A stretch of DNA of 64,000 nt from Corynebacterium diphtheriae (GCF_001457455.1 NZ_LN831026.1:1178001-1242000); one strand, 5' to 3'. Shown: positions 28,277 to 37,547, numbered from the stretch's first letter. Numbers and translations: made by a program. Notes: generated by a model from the letters alone, not told the origin.

Positions 28277-28304
28277 GGCTGTGATGTCGAAGTGCATTAC
28301 AGCC
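28277..28304 (+). terminator. Possible terminator of the BASS transporter
   Basis: GGCTGTGATG and CATTACAGCC form a 10-bp stem with one mismatch and an 8-base loop, followed by TCTTTC. It starts 23 bases after the stop codon. The T run is poor. Confidence 0.5.
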
Positions 28305-28319
28305 TCTTTCGCGAAGGGA

Positions 28320-28361
28320 AGTCCTAAATGACATAATGTACATTATCGGACATTTGGGACT
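28320..28361. repeat. Nested palindrome
   Basis: The inner ATAATGTACATTAT (28333-28346) is a perfect 14-bp palindrome. The outer arms AGTCCTAAATG and CATTTGGGACT pair with one mismatch. No T run follows, so it is not a typical terminator and could be an operator or a mobile-element remnant. Confidence 0.6.
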
Positions 28362-28581
28362 ATTCAAATATCCCTTGGGTCAAGCCCGTTCAGCTTGGTA
28401 ATTAATGGCTTTCAATCTTCGCTGCTTGCACCGTTTGTAACGCTTGCCTTTAACGGAGATTTATATTTGAGCAGCGTGGTATTGAGGTTCAAATTTATAC
28501 ATGATGGTAGCTCCTATTTGACTGGCCTGGATGCGGGCACGTGAACGGTGTCAACTTTCCTTTTGGGGATGCGATCAATAA

Positions 28582-28640
28582 GGCAACAAGAGGCCCCATC
28601 ATTACGTCACTGTGACATAATGATGGGGCCTCTTGTTGCC
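28582..28640. terminator. 23-bp perfect inverted repeat, probable bidirectional terminator
   Basis: Arms 28582-28604 and 28618-28640 are exact complements. The 13-base loop itself contains the palindrome GTCAC-T-GTGAC. It lies 35 bases downstream of the minus-strand small membrane protein gene and so probably ends that operon, although T-rich tails are weak on both sides. Confidence 0.65.
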
Positions 28641-28675
28641 ATCGACCTACAGTTTTGATTTAAGAAAAATTTCGA

Positions 28676-28843
28676 TCATCTTTTTTTAGAACGATACGCT
28701 ACCCACAACTGTAGGCCGGTAAGTAAAACAAATACTCCAGCGATAAGCGCCAGCCAAGGCAAAGATTGTTGAACCATATACGCCATGAACGCTATGAGCA
28801 CGATAATCCGGAGCCACAATGCAGGAATCATTCTATGTGCCAT
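28676..28843 (-). CDS. Small membrane protein, 55 residues
   Basis: An open frame beginning MAHRMIPALWLRIIV and ending VAYRSKKR, with two hydrophobic segments (about residues 9-24 and 30-50) and a positively charged C terminus. ATG is preceded by GAGG at 10 bases. It follows the YceI gene by 17 bases on the same strand, so it is probably the last gene of that operon. It is too short for family recognition; a two-pass membrane peptide that helps its YceI neighbour is one possibility. Confidence 0.65.
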   Translation of the reverse strand: MAHRMIPALWLRIIVLIAFMAYMVQQSLPWLALIAGVFVLLTGLQLWVAYRSKKR

Positions 28844-28860
28844 CGTTATCGAGCCTCTTT

Positions 28861-29559
28861 CTAGGATCCGGACTTTTCGAGGTTTAGCAAGACGTTGATT
28901 TCCCCGTTTTCGTCAATTTTTGCGGCTACAAACTCAGGCGTGTGTACATTAAAATCGAGCCGATTGATCGGAATGGTCGTCGATACTTTCACAGTATTGC
29001 CGTCGCGAATAATTGTGAAATCTGGTGTCACGTCACGTGTTACACCGTGGATGGTGAGTTTTCCGGGAATCTTAAGTTCGATAGATGTTCCATCGCTTGG
29101 CACGGCCGAAAGATCTACTGCTTGGGAAATCTCGTAAGACGCTTCAGGATATTTGGCAGTTTCGAAAATCTTTGAGCGTACGTTGGTATCGCGCTTTTGA
29201 TTGTCGGTGTGGATATCTGCCATATCGATTGTGACAGTTCCGGAAGTTAAGTGTGAATTTTGAACGGAAACATTTCCTGACACTGACCGTGTGGACCCTG
29301 ATGTGATTCTCTTGTCACCAGGTAGAACTTCATGGAAGGTGAAACCTGCAGAACTGATATTGGGGGCTTTTCCGTAAGTAACGGACCATTCTCCATCAAT
29401 ATCTGTGGAAGCTGGCTGTGCATTGGCGGTGTCTACCTGCTCGGTTTTTACCCCCGGGTTTGTGAGCAATGGGATAAGGGCTATGGCTACCGCTACGATG
29501 GCGAGAACCGCGACCGCTATAAAAGTGCCAATAATAATGGGCTTTTGCTTTTTATCCAT
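28861..29559 (-). CDS. Membrane-anchored YceI-family protein
   Basis: A 232-residue protein with an N-terminal membrane segment (residues 8-32) and an extracellular YceI lipocalin-like domain (DGEWSVTYGKAPNISSAGFTFHEVL, FETAKYPEASYEIS, KLTIHGVTRDV, RLDFNVHTPEF). YceI proteins bind isoprenoid or other amphiphilic lipids. It is the middle gene of an apparent three-gene operon between the Cys-rich small protein and the 55-residue membrane protein. Confidence 0.88.
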   Translation of the reverse strand: MDKKQKPIIIGTFIAVAVLAIVAVAIALIPLLTNPGVKTEQVDTANAQPASTDIDGEWSVTYGKAPNISSAGFTFHEVLPGDKRITSGSTRSVSGNVSVQNSHLTSGTVTIDMADIHTDNQKRDTNVRSKIFETAKYPEASYEISQAVDLSAVPSDGTSIELKIPGKLTIHGVTRDVTPDFTIIRDGNTVKVSTTIPINRLDFNVHTPEFVAAKIDENGEINVLLNLEKSGS

Positions 29560-29572
29560 AGTGATGTCTCTT

Positions 29573-29914
29573 TTACCTTAATCTCTCGATTTTCTTTGCC
29601 AATGAGACAAGCTCTGCACAAAGCTCTTTCATATCTTCGACGCTGATGCCTTCATCTGCGGCTGTGGCTATATCTTCGGCGGAACATCGTAGTTCGTACA
29701 GTGCATCGCGGAGGTTCTCTACTTTTTCGGGTACTAAAACAACTGCTCCTTCTGGGAGCGCGGTTTTTGCTCCGGATCCATGTCGTTGTTCATATGCGCG
29801 CTGTCTGCAAGATTGGCTACAAAATTTCTTCGGACGACCACGGCCGTTGGAGTTTAGCTCTTTGCCACACCAGGCGCAGGTCGGGATTCGTTTCGTAGGC
29901 ATCCGCCATATCAT
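29573..29914 (-). CDS. Small zinc-ribbon-like protein
   Basis: A 113-residue protein. The first 45 residues carry CAWCGKEL and FCSQSCRQRAYEQRHG, two CxxC/CxxxC pairs spaced like a treble-clef zinc site with a basic GRGRPKK stretch between them. The remainder is helical and acidic. Similar small actinobacterial proteins are known only as hypothetical. Binding to nucleic acid or to a protein partner is plausible. It begins the operon that continues into the YceI gene 13 bases on. Confidence 0.72.
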   Translation of the reverse strand: MIWRMPTKRIPTCAWCGKELNSNGRGRPKKFCSQSCRQRAYEQRHGSGAKTALPEGAVVLVPEKVENLRDALYELRCSAEDIATAADEGISVEDMKELCAELVSLAKKIERLR

Positions 29915-30026
29915 AGCGAATGAAACTCCCTACCGTATATTCGATTAATATCAAAGGCCCTTTTCGTAGGTGAATTTTATAGATTTTATATTTTTATGTC
30001 GGTAAAACTCCTATAAAGGCCATGCT

Positions 30027-30057
30027 GGGAACAAAAAGCTAACCGCCATACGTTATA
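30027..30057 (+). promoter_or_regulatory. SigH-type promoter of rbpA
   Basis: GGGAACA (30027-30033) and CGTTATA (30051-30057) are separated by 17 bases. This matches the corynebacterial SigH / Streptomyces SigR pattern of GGAAT/C followed by GTT. It would place the start about 100 bases before rbpA and tie the gene to thiol-oxidative or heat stress. Confidence 0.65.
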
Positions 30058-30166
30058 GTGAAAGATCTGTGTAGTCATGTCGGCTTCTCTCCTACTTGTG
30101 AAGAAACATGACACTATGAACATCAAATGCTTGAATCGCTAGAACGAAAGGACGGGGATTCCTCTT

Positions 30167-30556
30167 ATGGCAGATCGCGTACTACGTGGCAGTCGAATGG
30201 GTGCTGTGAGCTACGAAACTGACCGTGATCATGATCTCGCTCCACGTCAGATGGTCCGTTACAAAACTGAAACGGGTGAAATTTTTGACGTGCCTTTCGC
30301 TCATGACGCTGAAATTCCAAGTGAGTGGCTGTGCAAGAATGGTCAGCTGGGCATCCTTATGGAAGGTGAAGGCGTAGAAGCTAAGCCCGTTAAGCCAGCA
30401 CGTACACACTGGGATATGCTTCGTGAACGTCGTTCTCTTGAAGAACTTGATGTTCTTTTGGAAGAGCGGATTGAAATGCTTCGTAAACGACGTCGCAATG
30501 CTGCGCGTTTGCTAAAACAACAGCAGGAAGAAGCTGCTGCAGCTCAAAATTCCTAA
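30167..30556 (+). CDS. rbpA: RNA polymerase-binding protein RbpA
   Basis: A 129-residue actinobacterial transcription factor that binds RNA polymerase and group 1 sigma factors and stabilises open complexes. The sequence follows the mycobacterial RbpA pattern: N-terminal VLRGSRMGAVSYETDRDHDLAPRQ, core IFDVPFAHDAEIPSEWLC, and the sigma-interacting C terminus THWDMLRERRSLEELDVLLEER. Only one Cys remains in the core, so the zinc site of Streptomyces RbpA is absent, as in mycobacteria. ATG is preceded by AAAGGACGGGG. The upstream region holds a SigH-like promoter. Confidence 0.96.
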   Translation: MADRVLRGSRMGAVSYETDRDHDLAPRQMVRYKTETGEIFDVPFAHDAEIPSEWLCKNGQLGILMEGEGVEAKPVKPARTHWDMLRERRSLEELDVLLEERIEMLRKRRRNAARLLKQQQEEAAAAQNS

Positions 30557-30576
30557 AGTCAGATTTCGACTTGAAA

Positions 30577-30624
30577 CGAATAGGGGCGGTGCACAGGATT
30601 CCTCCTGTGCACCGCCCCTATTCG
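30577..30624. terminator. Bidirectional terminator between rbpA and ppm1
   Basis: 22-bp perfect arms (30577-30598 and 30603-30624) enclose a 4-base loop. It lies between convergent genes and begins 20 bases after rbpA. Confidence 0.9.
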
Positions 30625-30633
30625 AGATGGGCT

Positions 30634-31437
30634 CTAGATAAGATGCTTTTTACGGAAAGAGCTAATCTCATGGCGAATGAGACGTGAAGACTCTGTATAA
30701 AGATTGGTGATCTGTTCTTTGCGGTGGTGGATGCCCCACTTTGTTACTTCGAGGAGGGAATCCTTGACAAAACTACCGTCAAGTTTAGACTCACCGATCT
30801 CTCGTTCTGTAAAGGTAATCGGAACTTCGCGCACATCGAAGCCAAGCTGAATCACACGCCACGCCATATCTACTTGGAAAATGTAGCCAGCATTAGATAG
30901 CTCGTTAAGATCAACTGTCTCGAGTACTTCTCGGCGGAAAGCACGGTAACCCGCGGTCATGTCAGAAAGTCCTGCGCCAAGGGCTAAGGAAATGTAGATA
31001 TTACCGCCCTTAGATAACACCCAACGATTCTTCGGCCAGTTCACAACTTTGCCACCTGGTACATAACGGGAACCAATGACGAGGTCCGCGCCGTTATCTA
31101 CCTGTGCAAGCAACAAATGGAGTTGCTCGGGTGCATGTGAGCCGTCGGCATCCATCTCACATAGTACGGTGTAGTCTCGTTCCAGACCCCATTGAAAGCC
31201 AGCCACGTAGGCCCCGCACAAACCGCCTTTACCCTCGCGGTGAAGCACTTTGATGTGTGAGTCGGAAGCCGCCAAGGCATCGGCGGCTTCTCCTGTGCCA
31301 TCTGGGCTATTGTCATCCACAACGAGGATGTCTACGTTAGGGTTTGTCTTACGTACACGGCCCGTGATCAATGGGAGATTTTCCAACTCGTTATACGTTG
31401 GAATGATCACCAAGGTTTTTTCGCTGGGCATGGACAT
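30634..31437 (-). CDS. ppm1: Polyprenol monophosphomannose synthase
   Basis: A family 2 glycosyltransferase of about 267 residues that transfers mannose from GDP-mannose to polyprenyl phosphate, supplying donor for lipomannan, lipoarabinomannan and protein mannosylation. The sequence shows [50 protein letters not shown] and [12 protein letters not shown]. The frame opens at 31458; ATG 31437 (or 31431) follows GAGGAG. It lies 31 bases downstream of lnt, the two-gene arrangement of Corynebacterium rather than the fused protein of M. tuberculosis. Confidence 0.94.
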   Translation of the reverse strand: MSMPSEKTLVIIPTYNELENLPLITGRVRKTNPNVDILVVDDNSPDGTGEAADALAASDSHIKVLHREGKGGLCGAYVAGFQWGLERDYTVLCEMDADGSHAPEQLHLLLAQVDNGADLVIGSRYVPGGKVVNWPKNRWVLSKGGNIYISLALGAGLSDMTAGYRAFRREVLETVDLNELSNAGYIFQVDMAWRVIQLGFDVREVPITFTEREIGESKLDGSFVKDSLLEVTKWGIHHRKEQITNLYTESSRLIRHEISSFRKKHLI

Positions 31438-31468
31438 GAGTTTTTCGTAGCTCCTCAATTGATCAATT

Positions 31469-33022
31469 CTATTTGCGTGGTGCTCGAGCTGATGCTTTAG
31501 GCATCTTTCTGCGTATAGTTAACGCAGATACTGCGCATAGAGTTCCAATAATAACCAAGACTTTCTCCAATAGCGTGCCATACCGCGCGGAAAAAGTGAT
31601 GGTTTCTTTCAACGGAAGCGATTGTACTAGAGTCGCTGATTCGAATATTTTCGAGTGTTGGAGTACTTCACCACGCGGTGTCACTATAGCCGAAACGCCT
31701 GAAGTAGCTGCTACAACCACTGCTCGGTCGAGTTCGATTGCACGCATACGGCTCATGGCAAGCTGCTGATAAGTCATATCTGTAAATCCAAAAGTGGCAT
31801 TATTTGTAGGGGTCGCTAAAATTTGTGCCCCAGCGAGTACCGCGTCGCGTCCTGCTTGGTCAAACGCCACTTCGTAACAAGTGCTGATTCCGAGCTTGAC
31901 TACTTCTCCTAATTGGGCAGCATGAACTCGAACAACCCCGTTACCTTCACCTGGTTTGAAATCGCCGGCGAGATCAACGAGCGAAGAAAACTTTCGGAAG
32001 AAGTCGCGCCATGGCATCCACTCGCCAAATGGTTGTAAAAACTTTTTGACATGCCAGTCCCCTTCCCCAGTTTCCGGATCGAAAACCACCATGGCATTTC
32101 GAGCGCCTACTTCATCGGTTGTGACCGTCCCGACAACAATGGGCGCTTGCACTGAAGCGACCGCAGAATCGATGAGATTGCGTGCACGAACATCTGCAAA
32201 GGGATCGACATCCGAGGAATTTTCTGGCCACACTACGAAGTCAACTGGTTCAGTTAATTTTCTCGTTTCTTGTACATGGTTCGCTAATACAGCCCTACGC
32301 TGAGCATTGAAATCTAATCCAAGTCGAGGAACATTGCCTTGAACAGCGGCTACAGTGACTTGGTGTTGCCCTGTTGATTCTTGGCTTTCGGAAGAACTGA
32401 GATTAAACCATGCGCCAGCCGTGACCACACTCATGATGGCAGAGATTGTGAGAGCCAATCGTGTATTTGTGCGCTGGAGCAGTGCGAAGATCAATGCACC
32501 TATCAACACTGTGGCAAATGAGACTAATGCAGGGCCGCCCCACGCTGCAAGAGGCGCTAAAGGGCCGCCTATCTGGCCCCATGCAAGGCGAACCCATGCA
32601 AAACCACCGAATGGATAGTTGGACCTCAGCCACTCCACTGCGAGCAGTACAAAGGGGGCTGTAATCCAGCCCTTTCGTGTAGATAGCAGTTTTGCTAACG
32701 GTGCTCCCCACAGAATTGAATACAAAGATAAAAATATGGACAACGCAATGTAAGGCATTGCCCCTACAAATTCACCGATCCACGGGAGAAGTAATAAAAA
32801 CAGTGTTGCGGAGTGTACGATCGCGATAAGTGTGCTCATTCGCGAGGAAAGACGTTCTGAATGCCGAGGAGCTAGTGACCATAGCAGCAATGCGATACCG
32901 ATTGGTGCACAGATGTACCAGCCTAGAGGCTGATAAGACGAAAAAACGAGCAATGCCGAGACTGTCGCTGCAGCGAAACGTGTGAGAAGCACTCGAGCTG
33001 CTTGGGAACTTATCCGATTCAC
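31469..33022 (-). CDS. lnt: Apolipoprotein N-acyltransferase
   Basis: A 517-residue membrane enzyme with about six to seven N-terminal membrane segments and an extracellular nitrilase-type domain. The catalytic triad is visible: Glu in VVWPENSSD, Lys in [12 protein letters not shown], Cys in [11 protein letters not shown]. It adds the third acyl chain to lipoproteins, and in corynebacteria (called ppm2) it also partners with Ppm1. A C-terminal membrane segment precedes a basic tail. Confidence 0.93.
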   Translation of the reverse strand: MNRISSQAARVLLTRFAAATVSALLVFSSYQPLGWYICAPIGIALLLWSLAPRHSERLSSRMSTLIAIVHSATLFLLLLPWIGEFVGAMPYIALSIFLSLYSILWGAPLAKLLSTRKGWITAPFVLLAVEWLRSNYPFGGFAWVRLAWGQIGGPLAPLAAWGGPALVSFATVLIGALIFALLQRTNTRLALTISAIMSVVTAGAWFNLSSSESQESTGQHQVTVAAVQGNVPRLGLDFNAQRRAVLANHVQETRKLTEPVDFVVWPENSSDVDPFADVRARNLIDSAVASVQAPIVVGTVTTDEVGARNAMVVFDPETGEGDWHVKKFLQPFGEWMPWRDFFRKFSSLVDLAGDFKPGEGNGVVRVHAAQLGEVVKLGISTCYEVAFDQAGRDAVLAGAQILATPTNNATFGFTDMTYQQLAMSRMRAIELDRAVVVAATSGVSAIVTPRGEVLQHSKIFESATLVQSLPLKETITFSARYGTLLEKVLVIIGTLCAVSALTIRRKMPKASARAPRK

Positions 33023-33031
33023 GCTTATGAG

Positions 33032-33562
33032 CTACTTTCGGCCCGAGTCGTTAGAGCCTGAATCATCGGAACCGAAATCTTCTGGCTTTAGATTTCGAGT
33101 CCACGACTGTATTTCTTCTTCATCGATCACTTCAGAGGTATTAGGTTGTGCGAACGATCCGTAGTGTGCTTGTTGTCGATACGCATTTGTAGCTTCAAAG
33201 CTTTTGGCACCGAGTTCTTCGATCTTCGTCCGAAGCTTTTTTGCTAAGAGATTTCTCACTAAAGCACGTGTGGGTGTGAAGATAAGCAGTAGACCAGCAA
33301 TTGAGGTAACGAAGCCGGGCATTGCAACGCCCATTGCTCCGGCACCTATCAAACCAAGGTCGCCTACGGCACGTCCCGCGGAAGCCGTCCCGCGGCTAAG
33401 TTTGCGGGAAATATTTTGCATTTCCCATGCAGCAAGAATCAGGCCACCGAACAAGCACACAAAAAGGAGGATCAAGGCGACCCCAGTTCCGAGCCACCGA
33501 GATACTCCCCAAAAAGCCAAGGCCTCGATGAGGAGGTAGGGCAAAGCAAAATAAAGACGCAT
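33032..33562 (-). CDS. FxsA-family membrane protein
   Basis: A 176-residue protein with membrane segments near residues 3-25, 27-45 and 75-97 and a cytoplasmic tail rich in Asp and Ser. The FxsA signature lies around LPYLLIEALAFWGVSRWLGT and FVTSIAGLLLIFTPTRALVR. The E. coli relative suppresses F exclusion of phage T7; the role in corynebacteria is unknown. It stops 9 bases upstream of lnt on the same strand, so lnt and ppm1 are probably in its operon. Confidence 0.85.
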   Translation of the reverse strand: MRLYFALPYLLIEALAFWGVSRWLGTGVALILLFVCLFGGLILAAWEMQNISRKLSRGTASAGRAVGDLGLIGAGAMGVAMPGFVTSIAGLLLIFTPTRALVRNLLAKKLRTKIEELGAKSFEATNAYRQQAHYGSFAQPNTSEVIDEEEIQSWTRNLKPEDFGSDDSGSNDSGRK

Positions 33563-33601
33563 GCTCCTACCCTACCTGCTCATGAGATGAAACAAGGCTC
33601 C

Positions 33602-36600
33602 CTAGTTTTGTGTGCCTTCTTCGAGATTTCCTTCCATTTCTAGGAAAGTATTCCGCAAGGTATCCAGTGCCTCTGCTGTTGGGTTTTCCCACAGGCCTCG
33701 ATCGGCAGCTTCGAGCAAACGCTCCGAGATATCACGAAGTGCCCACGGATTTGATTTTTCAAAGAACTCGCGATTACTCGGGTCTTTTACATATGTATCG
33801 GTTAGCGTTTCATACATCCAGTCGTCCATGAGGCCAGTGGTGGCATCGTAGCCAAAGAGGTAGTCAACGGTTGCGGACATCTCGAAAGCGCCTTTGTACC
33901 CGTGGCGACGCATTGCTTCAATCCAGCGAGGATTTACTACACGTGCTCGGAATACACGACGAGATTCCTCATGTAGCGTTCGCGTTTTGACCGTTTCTTG
34001 GCGAGTCGAATCCCCGATGTACGCCTCAGGATCCGATCCGGTAAGCGCACGAACTGTAGCTACCATTCCGCCGTGGAACTGGAAGTAATCATCGGAGTCT
34101 GCAATGTCATGTTCTTTAGAATCAACATTTTTAGCAGCCACTTGGATGCGTCGATACGCACTTCGCATTTCTTCGTGGGCTTTTACGCCGTTGACTCCTC
34201 GGCCATACGCGTATCCGCCCCAGTTGGTGTATACCTCTGCAAGATCCTGATTGTCGCGCCAATTGCCAGATTCTATGAGTTCTAGAAGTCCAGCGCCGTA
34301 GGTTCCTGGTTTCGATCCGAAGATCCGTCGAACCGGTACATTGTGATCGTGCTGATCCGAGATCATGTGCGCACGAATGAAGTTTTGTTCTGCTGGTTCA
34401 TCCAGTTGAGAAACTAGCTGAACTGCGTCGTCGATAAGGGCTAGCACATGTGGGAATGCGTCACGGAAGAAGCCCGAGATGCGAACGGTGGTATCAATTC
34501 GGGGACGCCCAAGTTCCTCTAGCGAGATGACTTCAAGATCAACAACGCGTCGAGAAGCCTCGTCCCATACCGGACGAACACCCAACAGTGCGAATACTTC
34601 AGCGATATCATCGCCAGAAGTTCTCATTGCGGAGGTTCCCCATACGGAGAGTCCGACAGACTTAGGGTACTGCCCATCGTGCTCATCGCGGTATCGCTGC
34701 ACTAAAGAATCCGCCAGCAATTGGCCAGTTTCCCACGCTAGGCGTGAAGGTAAGGATTTCGGATCTACTGAATAAAAGTTACGTCCGGTAGGCAAAACGT
34801 TGACTAGGCCACGCATTGGAGAACCCGATGGGCCAGCTTCAATGAAGCGTCCGTCTAGAGCGCGGAGAATTTGATCGATTTCGCGGGATGTTTGTTCGAG
34901 ACGTGGAATGATCTCGTTGCACGCGAAAATGAGCAGCGCTGTAACCCCGGCGCGGTTGGCATCATCTGGTAGCTCGGCATTGTCGACGATTTCGGCTACT
35001 GCTGTAGGGTCCCAGTTGTTTTCCTCGAGGCGGGTGAGCATTCCGTGCGCGATGTTTTCGATATGGTCGACACGGTGTCGGTTTTCGTCGCCTGCTTCGG
35101 AGAGCCCAAGGCTTTCGCGAAGTCCTGGGATTGCTTCTTCTCCTCCCCAAAGTTGGCGTGCGCGGAGCATGGCGAGAACGAGTTCAACCCGAATTTCTCC
35201 GGTGACGTTTTCGCCGAGGATATGGAGGCCACCACGGATAGCTGCGTCTTTAATTTCGCAGAGCCAACCGTCGATCTCCATCATTTTGTCATCAAATGCG
35301 TCTTCGTCTGGTCGTTCATCCCATCCGAGGTCGCGATCCATTTTTGCGGCTTGAAGGAGAGTCCAGATTTCTTGCCTAATTGCGGGAAGTTTAGCTGGGT
35401 CCATGGCTGCAATGGTTGCGTGTTCGTCGAGTAGCTGCTCGAGTCGAGTGATGTCACCATAGGTTTCTGCTCGTGCCATTGGTGGAATCATATGGTCAAC
35501 TAACGTTGCGTGTGCTCGGCGCTTTGCTTGTGTCCCCTCGCCTGGGTCGTTGACTAAGAATGGGTAGATCAAGGGGAGATCTGCGATCGCTTGGTCTGGG
35601 TAGCATTCTGGTGATAGGCCGGCATTTTTGCCAGGTAGCCATTCCATGTTGCCGTGTTTTCCCATATGGACGATGGCGTCTGCGTGGAATTTTTCGCGGA
35701 GCCAGAAGTAGACGCCGAGGTAGTGGTGATTAGCAGGTAGATCTGGGTCGTGATAGATGCCTACTGGGTTTTCACCGAAGCCGCGGGGTGGTTGGACCAT
35801 GACGACGATGTTGCCGAACTGTAGTCCGGCTATGTAAAGCTCGTGTGTTTTGGGGTTGACGTAGTGAGTTCCTGGAGCTTCACCCCAATGTTCAGTCATT
35901 TCTTCTTGCATTGCGCTAGGCAAGGTTGCGAAGAAGTCGAGGTAGTCGTCTTTTGCAAGTTTGAGGGGATTGGTGTCTAGTACTTCTTGGGTGAGCCATT
36001 CTGGGTCATGCCCACCTGCTGCGATGATGGCGTGCATGAGAGCATCGCCGTCGTGGTCGCCTTCGGTACTATATCCGGGGATATTGGTGGGGTCTCCGAT
36101 GTTGTAGCCTGCGGAGTGTAGCGCTTCTAGAACTCTTAGCGTAGATAGCGGTGTATCAAGGCCGACTGCATTGCCGATGCGAGCGTGCTTAGTTGGGTAT
36201 GCGGAAAGCATGAGGACAAGTTTTTTGTCCTTGTTTTCTTTTTTGCGTAATTGTGCGTGGCGTACTGCGATACCAGCTAGTCGAGCACAGCGTTCAGTAT
36301 CAGGAACATAGGCGATAAGTCCGTCTTCGTCGTATTCCTTGAAAGAAAATGGAACGGTAATTAGTCGCCCATCGAATTCCGGTACAGCGATTTGGGTTGC
36401 TACGTCTAGGGGACTTAGTCCTTCGTCGTTGTCGTTCCAGTCAGACTTGGAATTGGTGAGGGCTAAGCCTTGGATGATAGGAATGTCGAGGGCAGCTAGC
36501 TTGGCGACGTCCCATGCTTCATCATCTCCGCCTGCGCCTGCGGTTGCTGGTTTTGTACCACCAGCTGCAAGAACTGTAGTGATTAAGGTATCGCATGTAG

Positions 36601-37228
36601 AAAGTTCAGCGAGAAGGTCTTCTGATGCTTGGCGTAAGGAAGCCGAAAAGATTGGTACGGGTACTGCGCCTTGAGCTGCAATAGCGTTGGCAAGCTCGGT
36701 GATATATGCAGTGTTTCCTGCAATGTGTTGGGCTCGGTAATAAATGATGCCGATTTTAGGTAGCGATGATTCGAAGCTGTTCTGGTGCGCGGTGGAATCC
36801 AAAAATCCCCAAGATGGCATGTGCTGGGGTTGATCGAACCCTAGACCAGTTAGTAGCAGCGTGTCAGACAAGAAGTTGTGCAAATTGGCGAGGTTTGTTG
36901 CTCCTCCTTCGGCTAAGTAAGTGTGTGCCGTAGTGACAACGCCCGCGGGGGCAGTCGATAACTCGGTGAGCTCTGCGTCTACTGCTAGTTCGCCGGAAAC
37001 TGCGATAACAGGAATATGCGTAGAAAGGAGCGTATCAAGGCCTGCTTCCCAAGCCCGTTTTCCACCTAGTAGACGAACTACAAAGATGTCGGTTGTGGCG
37101 ATGAGCTCGCCTAGTTTTTCTTCATTCACATAGTTGGGATTGAAGTACTGGAATTCTACTTCTGATTGTGTTGTTGCTGCTTTGGCTGATAACAAATCGG
37201 TATCGGAGGTGGAGAGCAATGTGATCAT
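33602..37228 (-). CDS. cobN: Cobaltochelatase subunit CobN
   Basis: The 1208-residue large subunit that inserts cobalt into hydrogenobyrinic acid a,c-diamide in the oxygen-dependent B12 pathway. Family blocks include VHMGKHGNMEWLPGK, DPGEGTQAKRRAHA and the C-terminal MSATVDYLFGYDATTG. The partners CobS and CobT, or ChlI/ChlD-type ATPase subunits, are not in the window. The leader contains a cobalamin riboswitch. The ribosome-binding site nearest ATG (GAAAGG) is 15 bases away, longer than usual, so a control role of the spacing is possible. Confidence 0.95.
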   Translation of the reverse strand: MITLLSTSDTDLLSAKAATTQSEVEFQYFNPNYVNEEKLGELIATTDIFVVRLLGGKRAWEAGLDTLLSTHIPVIAVSGELAVDAELTELSTAPAGVVTTAHTYLAEGGATNLANLHNFLSDTLLLTGLGFDQPQHMPSWGFLDSTAHQNSFESSLPKIGIIYYRAQHIAGNTAYITELANAIAAQGAVPVPIFSASLRQASEDLLAELSTCDTLITTVLAAGGTKPATAGAGGDDEAWDVAKLAALDIPIIQGLALTNSKSDWNDNDEGLSPLDVATQIAVPEFDGRLITVPFSFKEYDEDGLIAYVPDTERCARLAGIAVRHAQLRKKENKDKKLVLMLSAYPTKHARIGNAVGLDTPLSTLRVLEALHSAGYNIGDPTNIPGYSTEGDHDGDALMHAIIAAGGHDPEWLTQEVLDTNPLKLAKDDYLDFFATLPSAMQEEMTEHWGEAPGTHYVNPKTHELYIAGLQFGNIVVMVQPPRGFGENPVGIYHDPDLPANHHYLGVYFWLREKFHADAIVHMGKHGNMEWLPGKNAGLSPECYPDQAIADLPLIYPFLVNDPGEGTQAKRRAHATLVDHMIPPMARAETYGDITRLEQLLDEHATIAAMDPAKLPAIRQEIWTLLQAAKMDRDLGWDERPDEDAFDDKMMEIDGWLCEIKDAAIRGGLHILGENVTGEIRVELVLAMLRARQLWGGEEAIPGLRESLGLSEAGDENRHRVDHIENIAHGMLTRLEENNWDPTAVAEIVDNAELPDDANRAGVTALLIFACNEIIPRLEQTSREIDQILRALDGRFIEAGPSGSPMRGLVNVLPTGRNFYSVDPKSLPSRLAWETGQLLADSLVQRYRDEHDGQYPKSVGLSVWGTSAMRTSGDDIAEVFALLGVRPVWDEASRRVVDLEVISLEELGRPRIDTTVRISGFFRDAFPHVLALIDDAVQLVSQLDEPAEQNFIRAHMISDQHDHNVPVRRIFGSKPGTYGAGLLELIESGNWRDNQDLAEVYTNWGGYAYGRGVNGVKAHEEMRSAYRRIQVAAKNVDSKEHDIADSDDYFQFHGGMVATVRALTGSDPEAYIGDSTRQETVKTRTLHEESRRVFRARVVNPRWIEAMRRHGYKGAFEMSATVDYLFGYDATTGLMDDWMYETLTDTYVKDPSNREFFEKSNPWALRDISERLLEAADRGLWENPTAEALDTLRNTFLEMEGNLEEGTQN

Positions 37229-37303
37229 CGTAAAACGTCAATTCCTTTCGTGGGAGGCGCGCCCAGCGCAGGCGTAAAAGTTGCATGGCATATGTCTTGT
37301 TTC

Positions 37304-37417
37304 AGAACACGTCTTTCAAAGGAAAGCATCACGGTTGTGGTCTGACTGTAACAATGGCGCGACCGTCCGGGTTTTCACCGAGTTCACGACTGTGATTTTT
37401 ATCCTTGAAAGTGTTCT
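37304..37417 (-). promoter_or_regulatory. Cobalamin riboswitch in the cobN leader
   Basis: On the minus strand the segment carries the class signature GAACTCGGTGAAAACC followed by CGGACGGTCGCGCC and the B12 box AGTCAGACC (37339-37347). Flanking sequences AGAACAC and GTGTTCT (37411-37417 and 37304-37310), extended by TTTCAAGGA/TCCTTTGAAA, form the closing stem. The expected effect is that bound cobalamin lowers cobN expression. It lies about 75 bases before the cobN start. Confidence 0.9.
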
Positions 37418-37547
37418 ATGACTACGTCATGGTTCCGATCTAGCTTAACTGAGTGCGAGGATTTCCACTGCATGTCGCACTGAGTTTGTGCACTCGGGTT
37501 CAATTCGATCGGGACTAATCAAAAATTATGATGACCTAATGTGACAA

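Larger units (their letters stand above)
28255..28675. other. Gene-free stretch with three inverted repeats
   Basis: No open frame with family resemblance is visible on either strand. The stretch holds a hairpin just after the transporter (28277-28304), a nested palindrome (28320-28361), about 200 bases without recognisable content, and a long perfect inverted repeat (28582-28640). It could be a remnant of a lost gene. Confidence 0.5.

Noticed and set aside
34908..35354. 148-codon open frame on the plus strand inside cobN
   Set aside because: Antisense to the conserved chelatase; Ser/Arg-rich composition typical of a shadow frame.
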